A stretch of 59,261 nucleotides of DNA from positions 1-59,261 of the forward strand of contig WION01000319.1 of assembly GCA_015039365.1 (NCBI GenBank), written 5' to 3'. Below the pieces are notes generated by a model that saw only the letters and a program-made list of their open reading frames with translations, did no database searches and had not been told where the DNA came from. A program made the translations under genes and the position numbers. This document shows, one piece after another, positions 43,878 through 54,908 of the stretch (position 1 is the first letter of the stretch; each line of letters starts with the position of its first letter). Source of the stretch: Amanita rubescens. Lineage: Eukaryota > Basidiomycota > Agaricomycetes > Agaricales > Amanitaceae.

Positions 43878-46381
43878 ATGACTCCTCCGGCTATTTCGCC
43901 CACTGAAAAATGGCCTCTATCTAACGTCCCAGTCAAGATGGACAAGTTTTCCATGATCACTACGCTGCTACGAGCCACTGTTACATTACGACATCGAGAT
44001 GAAGATTTAACTTTGTGGGCGTTTCGTCCGACACATTCCAGCAGCCACATACCTGGGTCAGATTCTGACTTTGAAATTAACTTCAATACATTGGAAGCGT
44101 TCAACGCACTTTTGACACCGAACGAAGGTGTTGTAGCGGCATGCTATCGTGACGAAGAACCACTCACTTTGCCCCATGTACACAAAGAAGGATGCATTGA
44201 CGATCCAGTCCTTGATTCTGACAAGCAGAAATACATGATGCCGTGCCATATCGTCGTTATGGCTAACGCAGACAAGGAGACCAACGCTCTTGAAACAAAC
44301 TCGAATCCTCTTAATCTAAGGTTCATCACCGACGGGGAAGATCTTTGGCCAAAGATCAAAGAATCGCAAGCCAATAACTACGATCCTCTGGATATAATAG
44401 CTCCCGGGCCGTGAGTAAATTTACCCGCTACTCTCGTTTCTGAGCCGCAAATCTTATGTTTGAGTACCAGGGGCGAGTCAGTGTCTCTGGGATCACACGC
44501 GAAGACAGTTTGTTCGTATCTCAACGATTTCAAGGCCGCTTCTTCCGACTTGGAGGGCAATCCAAAAGGCGATAATCAAATGGGTTATGGCCGCAAATTC
44601 TTTAACTACCTTCTATCCTTCTGCTGGGAGAAACTACACCGGCGTTTCACGTCCTGGGCAGGACTAGGATTCATGGAAAAATTGGAACTTACGTGGCTTG
44701 ATCTCGAGAATTCGGATGCAATTAACGAGTACTCGCAGTGGGAATCGTTCGACATACCACACACCGGTGATAATTCCCTAATAAAGTTCCTCAAAAAGCA
44801 CGATTTTATCCCCGTGGTATTGGACGCGATTCTTACCCGCGGCGGAGCGTTCGAAACTGCATCTTTCCGTTCCTTAATGAAAGCAGTCCAGAATGACCAA
44901 CATGCTCTCTTCACGAAGAACACCGCCAAAGATTTTCACAGGCTTGTTTTGGGCACGTTTATCATGCTAACAGTGGAGCTCGAGCAATTCAAGACCCACC
45001 ACCGAAATTGGAAGCAGCTGGATGCCAATGCTCGGAATACAGCGATGGAATCCTTCCGTCGGATCGGATTGTATACCCGCCTCCTCCTAAATATTTTAGC
45101 CTCCACCTCATTCAGAACCTACATGATGTTTATGGCACAGGGCGGTGTTAAAAATCTGGTTCCTGTATTCGAAGATAGGTCGTCATATGATTCGAAATGG
45201 AAGCTTCGTAAAAGTTTGCTTACGGGTGGGAGCTCGGCAGTCACACCCATTGAGGGGGAGATTGCGAATGTGGGGGAACCCTCTGATGAAGGGGCTGAGG
45301 CGGATTTAGAGGTATTGAAGTTTCGTATGTCATAAACATATGCGATGTTGAGGTTTCATGTAGGCTCTGCGACCAAATGAAGACGATGTTCTGGTGCTGA
45401 TCCGGTGGACCAGAGGCTTTCTTCTGCAGTTCATGGGGAAGCGGCATTTGGAACAAAAATGCACAGAAATGCATGCACATTTCCCTGAATCGGCGGTCGA
45501 GATAGCGGTCATGACCACTGACCGGATTCATTACTCTTTTCCGCCATGGAGCGAGTTCAAATCTCTCATTGGTGATGCATTACAAAGATGCACAGACCGC
45601 CCTGCAAAATATGATACCAGTTTCGTTGTCACAAGGCTCTTAGAGGAATTTGGAAAAAAGAGGAAAACCTATCGTAGATCGGTCGCTTATATTGACCTCT
45701 TTCGGAAGCTTATAGATTACGAAAGCCGGGTGGAGTCGTCGAAACCGACATTGACGGTACCTTTGGTCATCCATTGTGAAGCGGCCCTCTTGGCGCTTTC
45801 CCTTTTCCCGGAAGCTTTCAGAGAGTCGAAAGACATTTCATCATTGGTGCGTCGTCTTCGTGTATTGAAGGATTATTGACGATCAAAACCATTTATAGAA
45901 ATTAAATTTATCTATGGTTGCGGTATCCAAGCTATGCTGCCCGGTATGTTGGGAGCTTATCACACTTTTGAGGGATATCACCAAGGCTACCAACAACTCA
46001 TCTCCAAAACTTGCTATCCGCGGTTCTCATCCGCATATTTATCCCCTCGTTTTGCCTCCCTGGATTTCGGGTGGGATCCGCGGGGACATGGATCGGAAGT
46101 TCCTGGGGTACCTTGGCACTGAACTCATCCAGTTGGTGCGGCATGAAGAAAAAAGCGGGCCCGCAGTGGCGCCAAAACAGGCCCATCGTCGTCAAGCAAG
46201 CAACTGCTCCACGTTTAGCCAGGAGAGCAGCACGACGCTCGGCTCTGCCAGCAGCAACAGCGAAGGAGAGTTCGAGGACGGCGAAGATTACTACCCTACG
46301 AGCAATATGACGGGTAAGTCCGAGTTCGCAGCGTTTTTAACCGATGTGTTCGCAGGTTGGAAGGAGGAATCGTTTCCGTGA
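43878..46381 (+). CDS. Predicted nucleic-acid deaminase, OTT_1508-like (copy B)
   Basis: The start at 43878 (MTPPAISPTEKWPL) matches copy A. An upstream in-frame Met at 43812 would read through the untranslated intron and is rejected. Exons 43878-44410, 44471-45311, 45364-45846 and 45899-46381 join in phase to 779 residues with no stop. The active-site residues are His595-Cys-Glu597 (PLVIHCEAALLAL) and Cys633-Pro-Val-Cys636 (VAVSKLCCPVCWEL), separated by a phase-0 intron. The two copies differ at scattered residues but keep every splice site and every active-site residue, which argues for constraint or a recent origin. C-terminal tails differ: copy B has an acidic, Ser-rich tail (SASSNSEGEFEDGEDYY). 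A CAAAGAG array follows at 46.67 kb. Family assignment is from motif recall. Confidence 0.78.
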
Positions 46382-46730
46382 AGGCTCGTCAATACATTTT
46401 ACTACACATGATATCAATAGTCTCCCGTAGTCAGACCAATAAATTCGTGTCTTTTTTGACGTGATGCACGACGACACATGATATCAACATCTTTTGATCA
46501 CCGTATTAACCATTCATTGTCACCGTGCCGTATTACGGCTTTGTTCAAATACATTCAAGCGATCGTTAAGATTCTACTCTATTTTCCTTCAGCTTGGGGT
46601 CAATGCATTGTGCCAATCATGCCTGTCGTTTGAACTACTCGAGCCTACACTTGGCCAGCCTCTCCATCCGCGGAGAGAGACAAAGAGAGACAAAGAGAGA
46701 TAAATAGAGCCTAAGAGAGCCAGAGAGATT
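46382..46730. repeat. Downstream spacer of deaminase B ending in a GAGAGACAAA array
   Basis: No gene is seen from 46382 to 46672. GAGAGACAAA units, then GCCTAAGAGAGCC, lie at 46673-46730 in the orientation opposite to the array beside deaminase A. This fits an inverted duplication that carried the array along, or two insertions of the same element type. Confidence 0.65.
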
Positions 46731-46739
46731 CATGTCACA

Positions 46740-49200
46740 TTTTACCACCGTATTTCGCACTGGAACTTAGCGTCTCTCCTCTCTTCACCTCCCTCTTATG
46801 TCGTCCTCAAGATCGTCGTGCAGAAATTACAAGAGTTAGACGTTGCATCGCTTCCAAGGGCTAGACTTTCGGGTTACCTTTTCTCAATCGAACATGCGCA
46901 CCATCTTGCTGGTTTACTGATTGGCTAGGCTACCTTACTCTTTCAACGGTTCATTCATAGGTTAGATTCCATGCACCCTTTGTTGTGTAGCTTATGATCG
47001 GTTCCTTAGGTTGTCGAAGGAAACCAGGTTGTGAATTGGTTTTAAAACGGGAATGTAACACCTGAACTGCAACCGAATGTCCACCCTCTATTATACTGGT
47101 TCATCCACAGGTTAGATTTAATGGAGTTTCTGCTATATCGTTTATGAACAGTTCCTCACGCCGTTGAAGCTCGCGGATGACGACGACATGGAGTTGCTGC
47201 TAGCACAGCGGAAGAATCGTCGGGAGAATCGGCGACTGCCAAAAACGCGGTCGAGGTATGTAACCTGAGCCCGTTTATGAACAGTTCCTCACGCCGTTGA
47301 AGCTCTTGAAATTGTGGATGGCGACGACGTGGATTGCTGCTAGCACAACCGAAGAATCGTCGGGAGCATTGACGACTGCCAAAAACGTGGTCGAGGTATG
47401 GAACCTGAGCCTCCAGCGTCTCTTCAACATTCTCGCAGGTCTTCTCTGAATGCATCCAAGCCGAGCTAGGTGTGTCTTGTATCGGCAGCAGCGACTTCAT
47501 GCAGCGGATTTGGTCTTTCTGACCTGAATTGGATGACAGGTTAGATTTTGAGGCTATTATGAACAGTTCCTCACGTCATTGAAGTTCTTGCAGTTGTGGA
47601 TGACGACGATGTAGATTGCTTCTGGCACAACGGGGGAATCGTCGGGAGCATCGGCGATTGCCAAAAACGGTATTGAGGTATGGAACCTGACTGCATCCAA
47701 GCCGGCGAGCTAGGTGTGCCTCGTCCGCAGCACCGGCCCCTGAAGAAGGATTTGGTCTTTTCCGGCAGCATCACAATATTCAACTACATGAATGTGATGC
47801 TTGGCAGCATTCACCTTCCAACAATTTAATATTGTCCTCCCCTCCCCCTCCCGGTGGAAGAGCGGCGCTGGAATTGGGGTCGTCCTGAATTGGATGTCTC
47901 CCAGACAGCAGCCTTGAGTCGGCTGCTTATCAAGACAACTTGCCGAGAACGCACAGGCTGGAACGGTCCATAGTGACAGTACGTCATTTTACTAAATTTA
48001 CGTCTCGCAAGCTGACCGGTTGCTCTAATCCTTTATCACTGCAATAGAAAGTTGCTCAATGGAATCCAAAAGCTTTGCCTTCAATACGTCCGGTCCTAAT
48101 TGGTAGCGGGTTCTCTCTTATTCGGCGCATACGGCTCCCCTGCCATCAGCCTCTGGCATCTTCTCTTATTTTCGGCACATCCTCCAACTTTTTATGCATG
48201 AAACACGCATCCTGTGCTGTTCCTTCTATCACCAGGCCCGTAAGTGCTCCATTCTCTCAATTTGCGTCTCGCACGCTAACCGATTCCTTTAATTATGTAT
48301 CTTCACGATAGAAAGTTGCTCAATGGAATTTGGAAGCATTCCTCTCAATAAGTCCAGCCTTAATACCACGTCATTCGCTTTCTCGCTGACGTTGTTGCCA
48401 TGCTAGCGGCACATTCTCTCTTATTCGGCATATGCGACCCCTCTATGGTTTGCTTCTCACTTTTTTCTTCATTCCAATGCATCCTTCAACTTTCTATGCA
48501 CGAAACACGCATCCAGTGCCGTTCCTTCTATCACCGGGCCCGTAAGTGCTCCATTTCTCTCAATTCGTGCCTCGCACGCTAACCGATCGATTTAATTTAG
48601 TATTTCCGTGATAGAAAGTTCCCCAATGCGTCCCTCTGTCATTTTTCTCTATACGGCCGGTCACAATATCGTCTTGTTCTCCCCCAATTCCACGTTCTTC
48701 CCGTTGGCCAGCGCGTTGGCCCAATTTGGTAGGCACGTCACGCGTGACGGCACCCGCACTCTCTCGCAATGTGCGTTGATCTTCTTTAGCTTGTGCGTTG
48801 AGGACTTTGCTATAGCGTAGTCGTCAGGCGTCGCCAAGCGGGTTTGTCACCCATTCTGCGGAGGGAGTGGTTCTGGCATTTCTGGTAAGGTGACGCACAT
48901 TTGCCATTCTCAAGTCGCTGAACCATGACCTCGAACCAAGCGGCCCACAGACCTACGTTTTGATCGCCATATCGAGCTCTACCCCCGTAGGTCTTGTTTC
49001 CCGCCCTGCACACCAATCAATCGTATTGACCTGTGTTTCCCCGATAGAAAGTCGTGCATACCATCCATTTACATGACGGTCTCACCCTGCCACGCTCAAA
49101 CTCTGCCACTCTCGCAGTAGCCGACGTACTTCGCGTTCCTTGTATCTCTCGTCTTTGTTAATAAATTGTATTCTGGTGCGAGTGATAACATGACGCGGGT
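46740..49200 (+). repeat. Degenerate array of Plavaka-2-type leader and exon modules, part 1
   Basis: 46.75-46.93 kb is the leader segment (TTGCTGGTTTACTGATTGGC). At 47.10-47.50 and 47.54-47.83 kb are degenerate repeats of the Plavaka-2 N-terminal exon. They share the intron start CAGGTTAGATT, GTTCCTCACGCCGTTGAAGC, GGAACCTGAGCCTCCAGC and a C-terminal block resembling ITIFNYMNVMLGSIHLPTI. From 47.99 to 49.19 kb are three further modules of the GCTAACCGATTTAATT plus GATAGAAAGTTGCTCAATG type. No intact gene is seen. Confidence 0.65.
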
Positions 49201-50960
49201 GATGGAAAGCAAGGTAATAGATACAAGCAAGATGATATGCATTAGATACGATGGTATTGAAAACGGCCTGATCACTCTAGGCTTGTCAAAAACTTCCTGA
49301 GTGGGTACTCAACATGTATCTCAACGTTGTTCAAGCTATCCTGCCTACGTTGAAATTCTGACTTGTCTGACTTTCCTGCTTACCTTGGACCATTCTCAAA
49401 ATCCCCGCAACCTGAAAGGTGGAGGGTTTTACGGAGCAGCATCCGGTCAGGGGTAACCATCGAGCACATGACGATTAAGTAATCTCACGTGAACCGCTCG
49501 TCTGCGCACGGGCCTCTGAATGCTAGCGTCTACTTTCGCACGCGCGTTGAGTGGTGTACTGAGTTCCCCCGGAATTTCCTGACTATCCACACGCATGCCA
49601 TGCATGGCCGGTGTCGTCGCGTATCGAATCTAGACTCGTCTTTCTAAGGAATACAATAGACTATGCGACGAAAAATTGGCAACATGTAAATCGTGTCATC
49701 CATGTCCCATTCCTGCTAGACCACATAGCAAGAAATATTTCTGAGTACGTTATCGATGTCGCCGTCATCCGCATCAACAACTTTCCCGTTGTCTAGTTTC
49801 ATGTAGAGCACGTCACCTACTTCTGCCACTGTAATTCCCTCGGATGTAACTCCTGCGCCCTCGGATGCAGACTCAAACGACGTAATTCGCACTTTCGATT
49901 GTGACGCGGACCCAATTACGAGAAGAATCACTCGTGTGCGTGCTTGAGATAGGAGGGCCGACTTTTTCTAGCAAGAACGCTGCGTTTCCGCTCAATCCCT
50001 TCTTATTCGCCGGAATCCCAGCCTACCCCGATCAAGTATAAATAACAGGAGCGACGCCCTAATTTCCCTATGCCCTTCCACGCATCTCGCTGGACACTGT
50101 ATGATGATGTTGCTCGCAGGTGTGACGACATTATAGCTCGATATGAGCAAATTGCACTGGAAACGGTTCGTCACCGTTGCTCATTTCCTCTATAACCTTT
50201 TCTCAAACTGCTGGCGGAATAGCGCCCAATCGAATGGGGATATTTCTCTATAACGGATTGAAGTCTGCGCGCACGGTCCCCATTACAACCAACGTTCGAG
50301 TGGTCGAAACATGAATAGCTACCTTCATCAAGCGAAATTGGTGCAAAGGAACATTGGAGACATCGATGGCAAGTTAACTGCCCCGTGGCATGAATATGAC
50401 AAATTGCGCACGGGCTCGGTGGTCCTCATGAGAATATCCTTGCGTACATACACGCCGACTGACAAAAAAAGTTTCATTCCATCTTGGTTAACAGAACGAC
50501 AACCGAAGTACTGACCACTTATAGTTATACAGAATCAAGGTCTTGTTGCCATCATACGATCCGATCGATGAACGCCCATTCGTGGTGTCATCGAGAACAT
50601 TGCGCACAGCAAAGAAGACAAAAAGGGCGACAGCGACAACGAGTTTGTTAAATCGTTCGCACGGACCAGAAACAAGTTGGTGACTCTCAAGCGTCCAACG
50701 TAACGTGTTTCTTTCGTCTGATAAAAACTGTGGTCTTATACCATTGGTCAGACCCCCGCTGCTTCCTCAAGCAGCACTCCACCCCCTCCCACCGTAAAAC
50801 AGGCGAAAACGTCTAGCAGGAAAAGTGCCGACAAACAACTGATTCGGAAGAAATGAATTTGGAACGGCGTCGCTCTCCATTTGTTCTATTACTGCTAAAA
50901 GAATGCATTATGTGTAACTGTAAAAATAATGGTGTCGCTCACATTCATTGAAGAAAAAAA
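49200..50960 (+). other. Region with one possible small decayed gene
   Basis: Plus-strand pieces at about 50070-50165 (MPFHASRWTLYDDVARRCDD, IIARYEQIALET), 50311-50475 (NSYLHQAKLVQRNIGDIDGK, LTAPWHEYDKLRTGSVVLM) and 50525-50695 (YRIKVLLPSYDPIDERPFV) follow one another. They resemble a small multicopy mushroom protein family of unknown function that I have seen in such genomes. Splice phases do not fit without an indel, so it is probably a pseudogene. 49.2-50.0 kb holds nothing recognisable. Confidence 0.35.
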
Positions 50961-50999
50961 GCGTTCGTGTTGCGGGTTTGCCGCGCAGGCGGGCGTAAA

Positions 51000-52560
51000 G
51001 CTTAATAGAATTTCAATGGGTAGGGATAATTGAGAGCGCGTGATCACGGGTCAGGAGAGAGACAAAGAGAGACAAAGAGAGACAAAGAGAGCCTAAGAGA
51101 GCCTAAGAGAGATTAAGAGAGATTCGCCCCTTTTGGCACTGGACTCGGCGTCTCGACAGCTTCTCTTCACCTTCCTCTTATGTCATCCTCACGCAGAACC
51201 ACAGGAGTTAGACTTTGCGTCGCTCCCAAGGGATAGACTTTTGGGTCGCCCTTTCTCAATTGAACATGCGTACCGTCTTGCTGGTTTACTGATTGGCCAG
51301 GCTACCTTACTCTTTCAACGGTTCATCCATAGGTTAGATTCCATGCGCTTATTATATCGCTATGAACGGTTCTTCAGGCTGTTGTGACACCTGATGTCCA
51401 TACTCTTTTACTGGTTCATCCACAGGTTAGATTTCGCTATTATGAACAGTTCCTCACGTCATTGAAGTTCTTGCAGTTGTGGATAACGGCGACGTGGATT
51501 GCTTCTGGCACAACGGGGGAATCGTCGGGAGCGTCGGCGATTACAAAAAACGCTATCGAAGTATGGAACCTGAGCCTCCAGCGCTTCTTTCTTCAGCACC
51601 CTCACAGGTCCTCCCTGAATGCATCCAAGCCGAGCGGTGCATCTCGTCCGCAGCAGCGAACCCTCAAGTCTCCATGTGAAGGATATGGTCTTTTCCGGAA
51701 GCATTACAATTTTGACTACATGAACGTGATACTTGGCAACATCCACTTTCCAACGATTTAATAGAGTCCTCCCCTGACGCCCTCCCGGTGGAAGAGCGGC
51801 GTTGGAATTGGAGTCGTCCTGAATTGGATGTCTCTCAGAGACCGCCTTGAATCGGCTGCTTTCCCGTAGTGTCCAGACAACTTGCAGCTCACCCTGTTAC
51901 CAGCACTCTCTGCCCAACTGGTTCAGGCTGGAATGGTCCATAGTGATTTGAGTACATCATTTTGCTAAATTTGCAGCTCGCAAGCTGACCGGTCAGTCTA
52001 ATTCTGTATCACTGCAATAGAAAGTTATTCAATGTAATTCAGAAGCATTACCTTCAATACGTCTGGTCCTAATACCATGTCGTTCGCTTTCTTGCCAATG
52101 TTGTGCACGTTGGCGGCGGGTTCTCTCTTATTCGGCGCATACGGCTCCTCTACCATCAGCTTCTAGCATCTTTTCTTATTTTCAACGCATCCTGTGCCGT
52201 TCCTTCTATTACCAGGCCCGTAAGCCTCTCAATTTGGATCTTGCATGCCAACAGATTCTTTTAATTCCCTATTTCCGTGATAGAAAGTTGCCCAATGCGT
52301 CCTTTGTTAATTTTACTCGACACGTCAGTCACAATACGCCCTTGTTCGCCCAGTTTGGCAGGCACGTGACCGCCCACTATCTCACCGAATCTGGTAGTTG
52401 TCCGGGATCAGGGACCGTATTTTGTCATAACATTGCTAATTACTATACGCGATATGTTGAGCCTACGCAAATAAGATTTACTAGCCTAAATGTGAACCGT
52501 GGTGCCAGCTAGGGTCATCAATGCCGTACCCACTGTGGCACTGCCGCAGAATGACTCACT
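51000..52560 (+). repeat. Degenerate leader and exon modules, part 2, with GAGAGACAAA array
   Basis: The array of GAGAGACAAA units lies at 51054-51124 and is followed by AAGAGAGATTCGCCCCTTTT and the leader segment (51.14-51.35 kb). Further copies of the exon module lie at 51.42-51.76 kb and of the GCTAACCGATT/GATAGAAAGTT module at 51.96-52.07 and 52.23-52.32 kb. Order and orientation match 46.67-48.3 kb, so the two stretches are diverged duplicates upstream of Plavaka-2. Confidence 0.7.
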
Positions 52561-52952
52561 CTAGGAACGACCTAGTACTAGTTGTTGCTCCCCGTCGCTT
52601 CGCGCTTTTCCCTGCAACCTTCATACTCGAAGAGTCCAAGACCTGGATTCACGGGGCTATAGATTATATCAAAGCTCTTGATAGCCGCTGCACAGCACGC
52701 ACCCTCCGCCATGAATTCGCGAGAATTAGAAGCTTGGTTTCGAATTTGCGTCTGCGGGCGAGTGTTCTCGACGCCGCAAGCATTTAGTTATCACCAGCGC
52801 AGTTGTCCGAAGATGAAGCGACGGTTATCAGCTGCTCTCGAAAAGGCCGGTGAAGCCTGGCGGGCAAAGAAACGCCAAAGAATTGACGGAACTCAAGCTG
52901 CGGGTTGCTCTTCAAACGAACATGTAACAGCTGAAGTGCAATCAACAATTCC

Positions 52953-53251
52953 TCAGGCCATTGAGGCAAGTCAAGCTGTAGATTGCTCTTCAAACGGAAA
53001 TATAACAGCCGATCTGCAATCGAATGTCGATCCTCTGTCACCAGTTCATTCACAGGTTAGATTTCATGCACCTTCTGCAATGTAGCTTATGAAAGTTCCT
53101 CAGGTCATTGACGGAAATCAAGCTGTGGATTGCTTTTCAAATGCAAATGTGACAACCGAACTGCAATCGAATAATGATGCACTTTCCCTGGTTCACCCAC
53201 AGGTTAGATTCCACGCACTCCCTCCCGTATCGCGTATGAATAGTCCCCCAG
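52953..53251 (+). repeat. Tandem exon-intron duplication in the Plavaka-2 N-terminal region
   Basis: The exon ending at 53055 and the 99-nt exon 53104-53202 encode the same module (QAVDCSSNGNITADLQSN versus QAVDCFSNANVTTELQSN). Each is followed by an intron of 48-49 nt beginning GTTAGATT and ending in CAG or CCAG. A third, more diverged module without an intron lies just upstream (QAAGCSSNEHVTAEVQS). The unit is about 147 nt, and multiples of three in the exons keep the frame. Confidence 0.85.
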
Positions 53252-54908
53252 GCCGTTGAAGCTCCTGCAGTTATGGATGATGACGATGACGTGGATCGGC
53301 CGCTGGCACAGCGGAGGAATCGTCGAGAGGATCGGAGACTGCCAAAACGTTATCGAGATGTGGAACCTGAGCCTCCAGCACCTCTTCCTCCAGTTCCCTC
53401 GCAGGTCTCGCCTGAATGCGTCCAAGCTGAGCCAGAAGTGTCTCGTCCGCAGCACCAACTCCTCAAGACCTTAAGCGACGGATTCGGTTTTTTTCGGCAG
53501 TATTACGCTATCAAACTACCTGAACATGATACTTTGCAGCACTCATCTTCCAACGGTTTAATAGAATCGTCTCCTGACTCCCTTCCGGTTGATATCTACC
53601 ACCCATATCCAAACCAATCCTCATTTCTGCTAGGGGAGTGGTATTGGAACGGCGGCGAAAAGAAGTCGCAGTCAAGCTTTCGGAATCTCCTTCAAATAGT
53701 TGGGCACCCTTCCTTTTGTCCGGAAGATGTTTCCGGCAAGAATTGGCGGCTTATCGATGCAAAGCTGAGCGGAGAGCGCCTCGACAGCTCGGATGATGAC
53801 GACATCGGGGCGAATAAGCAGTCGGAGGCTAACAAGCGGTCAAAATTGAATCAACCGTCGGAAGCGAACAAGCGGTCAAAAGTGAATCAACCGTCGGAAG
53901 CGAACAAGCAGTCAAAGGGAGGTTGGATCCAAACACCGGTCAAGATCAACGTCCCTTTCCACAATCGAATGTTGCATCCAGGGCCAAAAGACTTTGATGC
54001 GGGTGTCCTACATCATCGCAGGTTGATATCGGTGATCAAAGAAAAGATTACCCAAAGCTCTGCTTCTGGTTTTCAGTTCGAACCGTATGAACTTTTTTGG
54101 CAGCCAAGCGATACTGTTGACCCAGTCCGAGTTTACGGCGAACTCTATACATCGGAGGCGTTCTTTGAAGCTCACCGCATGCTCCAGGATTCTCCTCGAG
54201 AACCAGATTGTCAGCTTCCACGCATCGTACTGGGCCTTATGTTTGCCTCGGATCCCACTCACTTGACGGCCTTCAGCACTAAAAAACTTTGCCCCATTTA
54301 TCTTGCGATTGGAAACGAATCAAAAGACCAGAGGCATGCGTTTGAACACGTTGCCTATTTGGAAACGGTAAGCGAGGTTCGTTCCTTAGCTATGCGTAAA
54401 TCCTCAATTTTGCCGAATGGTAGCTTCCTGACGCTTTCAAATCCTTTGCGGCAGAGAATATTGGCCGGAAAGGAATCAGCTCTACCTTTATGGCACATTG
54501 CCAGCGAGAAATATTCCACGCTCAATGGGCAACCATTCTTGACGATGAATTCCTGAAAGCATATGAGCACGGTGTGATAATCGAGTGCCGTGACGGCATC
54601 CATCGTCGTTTTTACCCTCGCATATTTACGTATTCTGCAGACTACCCTGAGAAGTAATCTTTCACCTATTGCACGTCGGCGTTCTGCAAAACTCACACAA
54701 CTGTTCTAGAATACTTATTGCCGGTATCCGCAACCTTGGTCGCTGTCTTTGCCCTCGATGTCTCATTCCAAAGGATCGTGTACCCAATATGGGAATGAAA
54801 CGAGACATGGCACAGCGCACCTCTCTTGCACGGGTTGATGACCTCAAGCGCCATGGTCTTGTCAAGGCTGCACGCCGGATCATATACGAGAAGAATTATA
54901 TGATCAAC

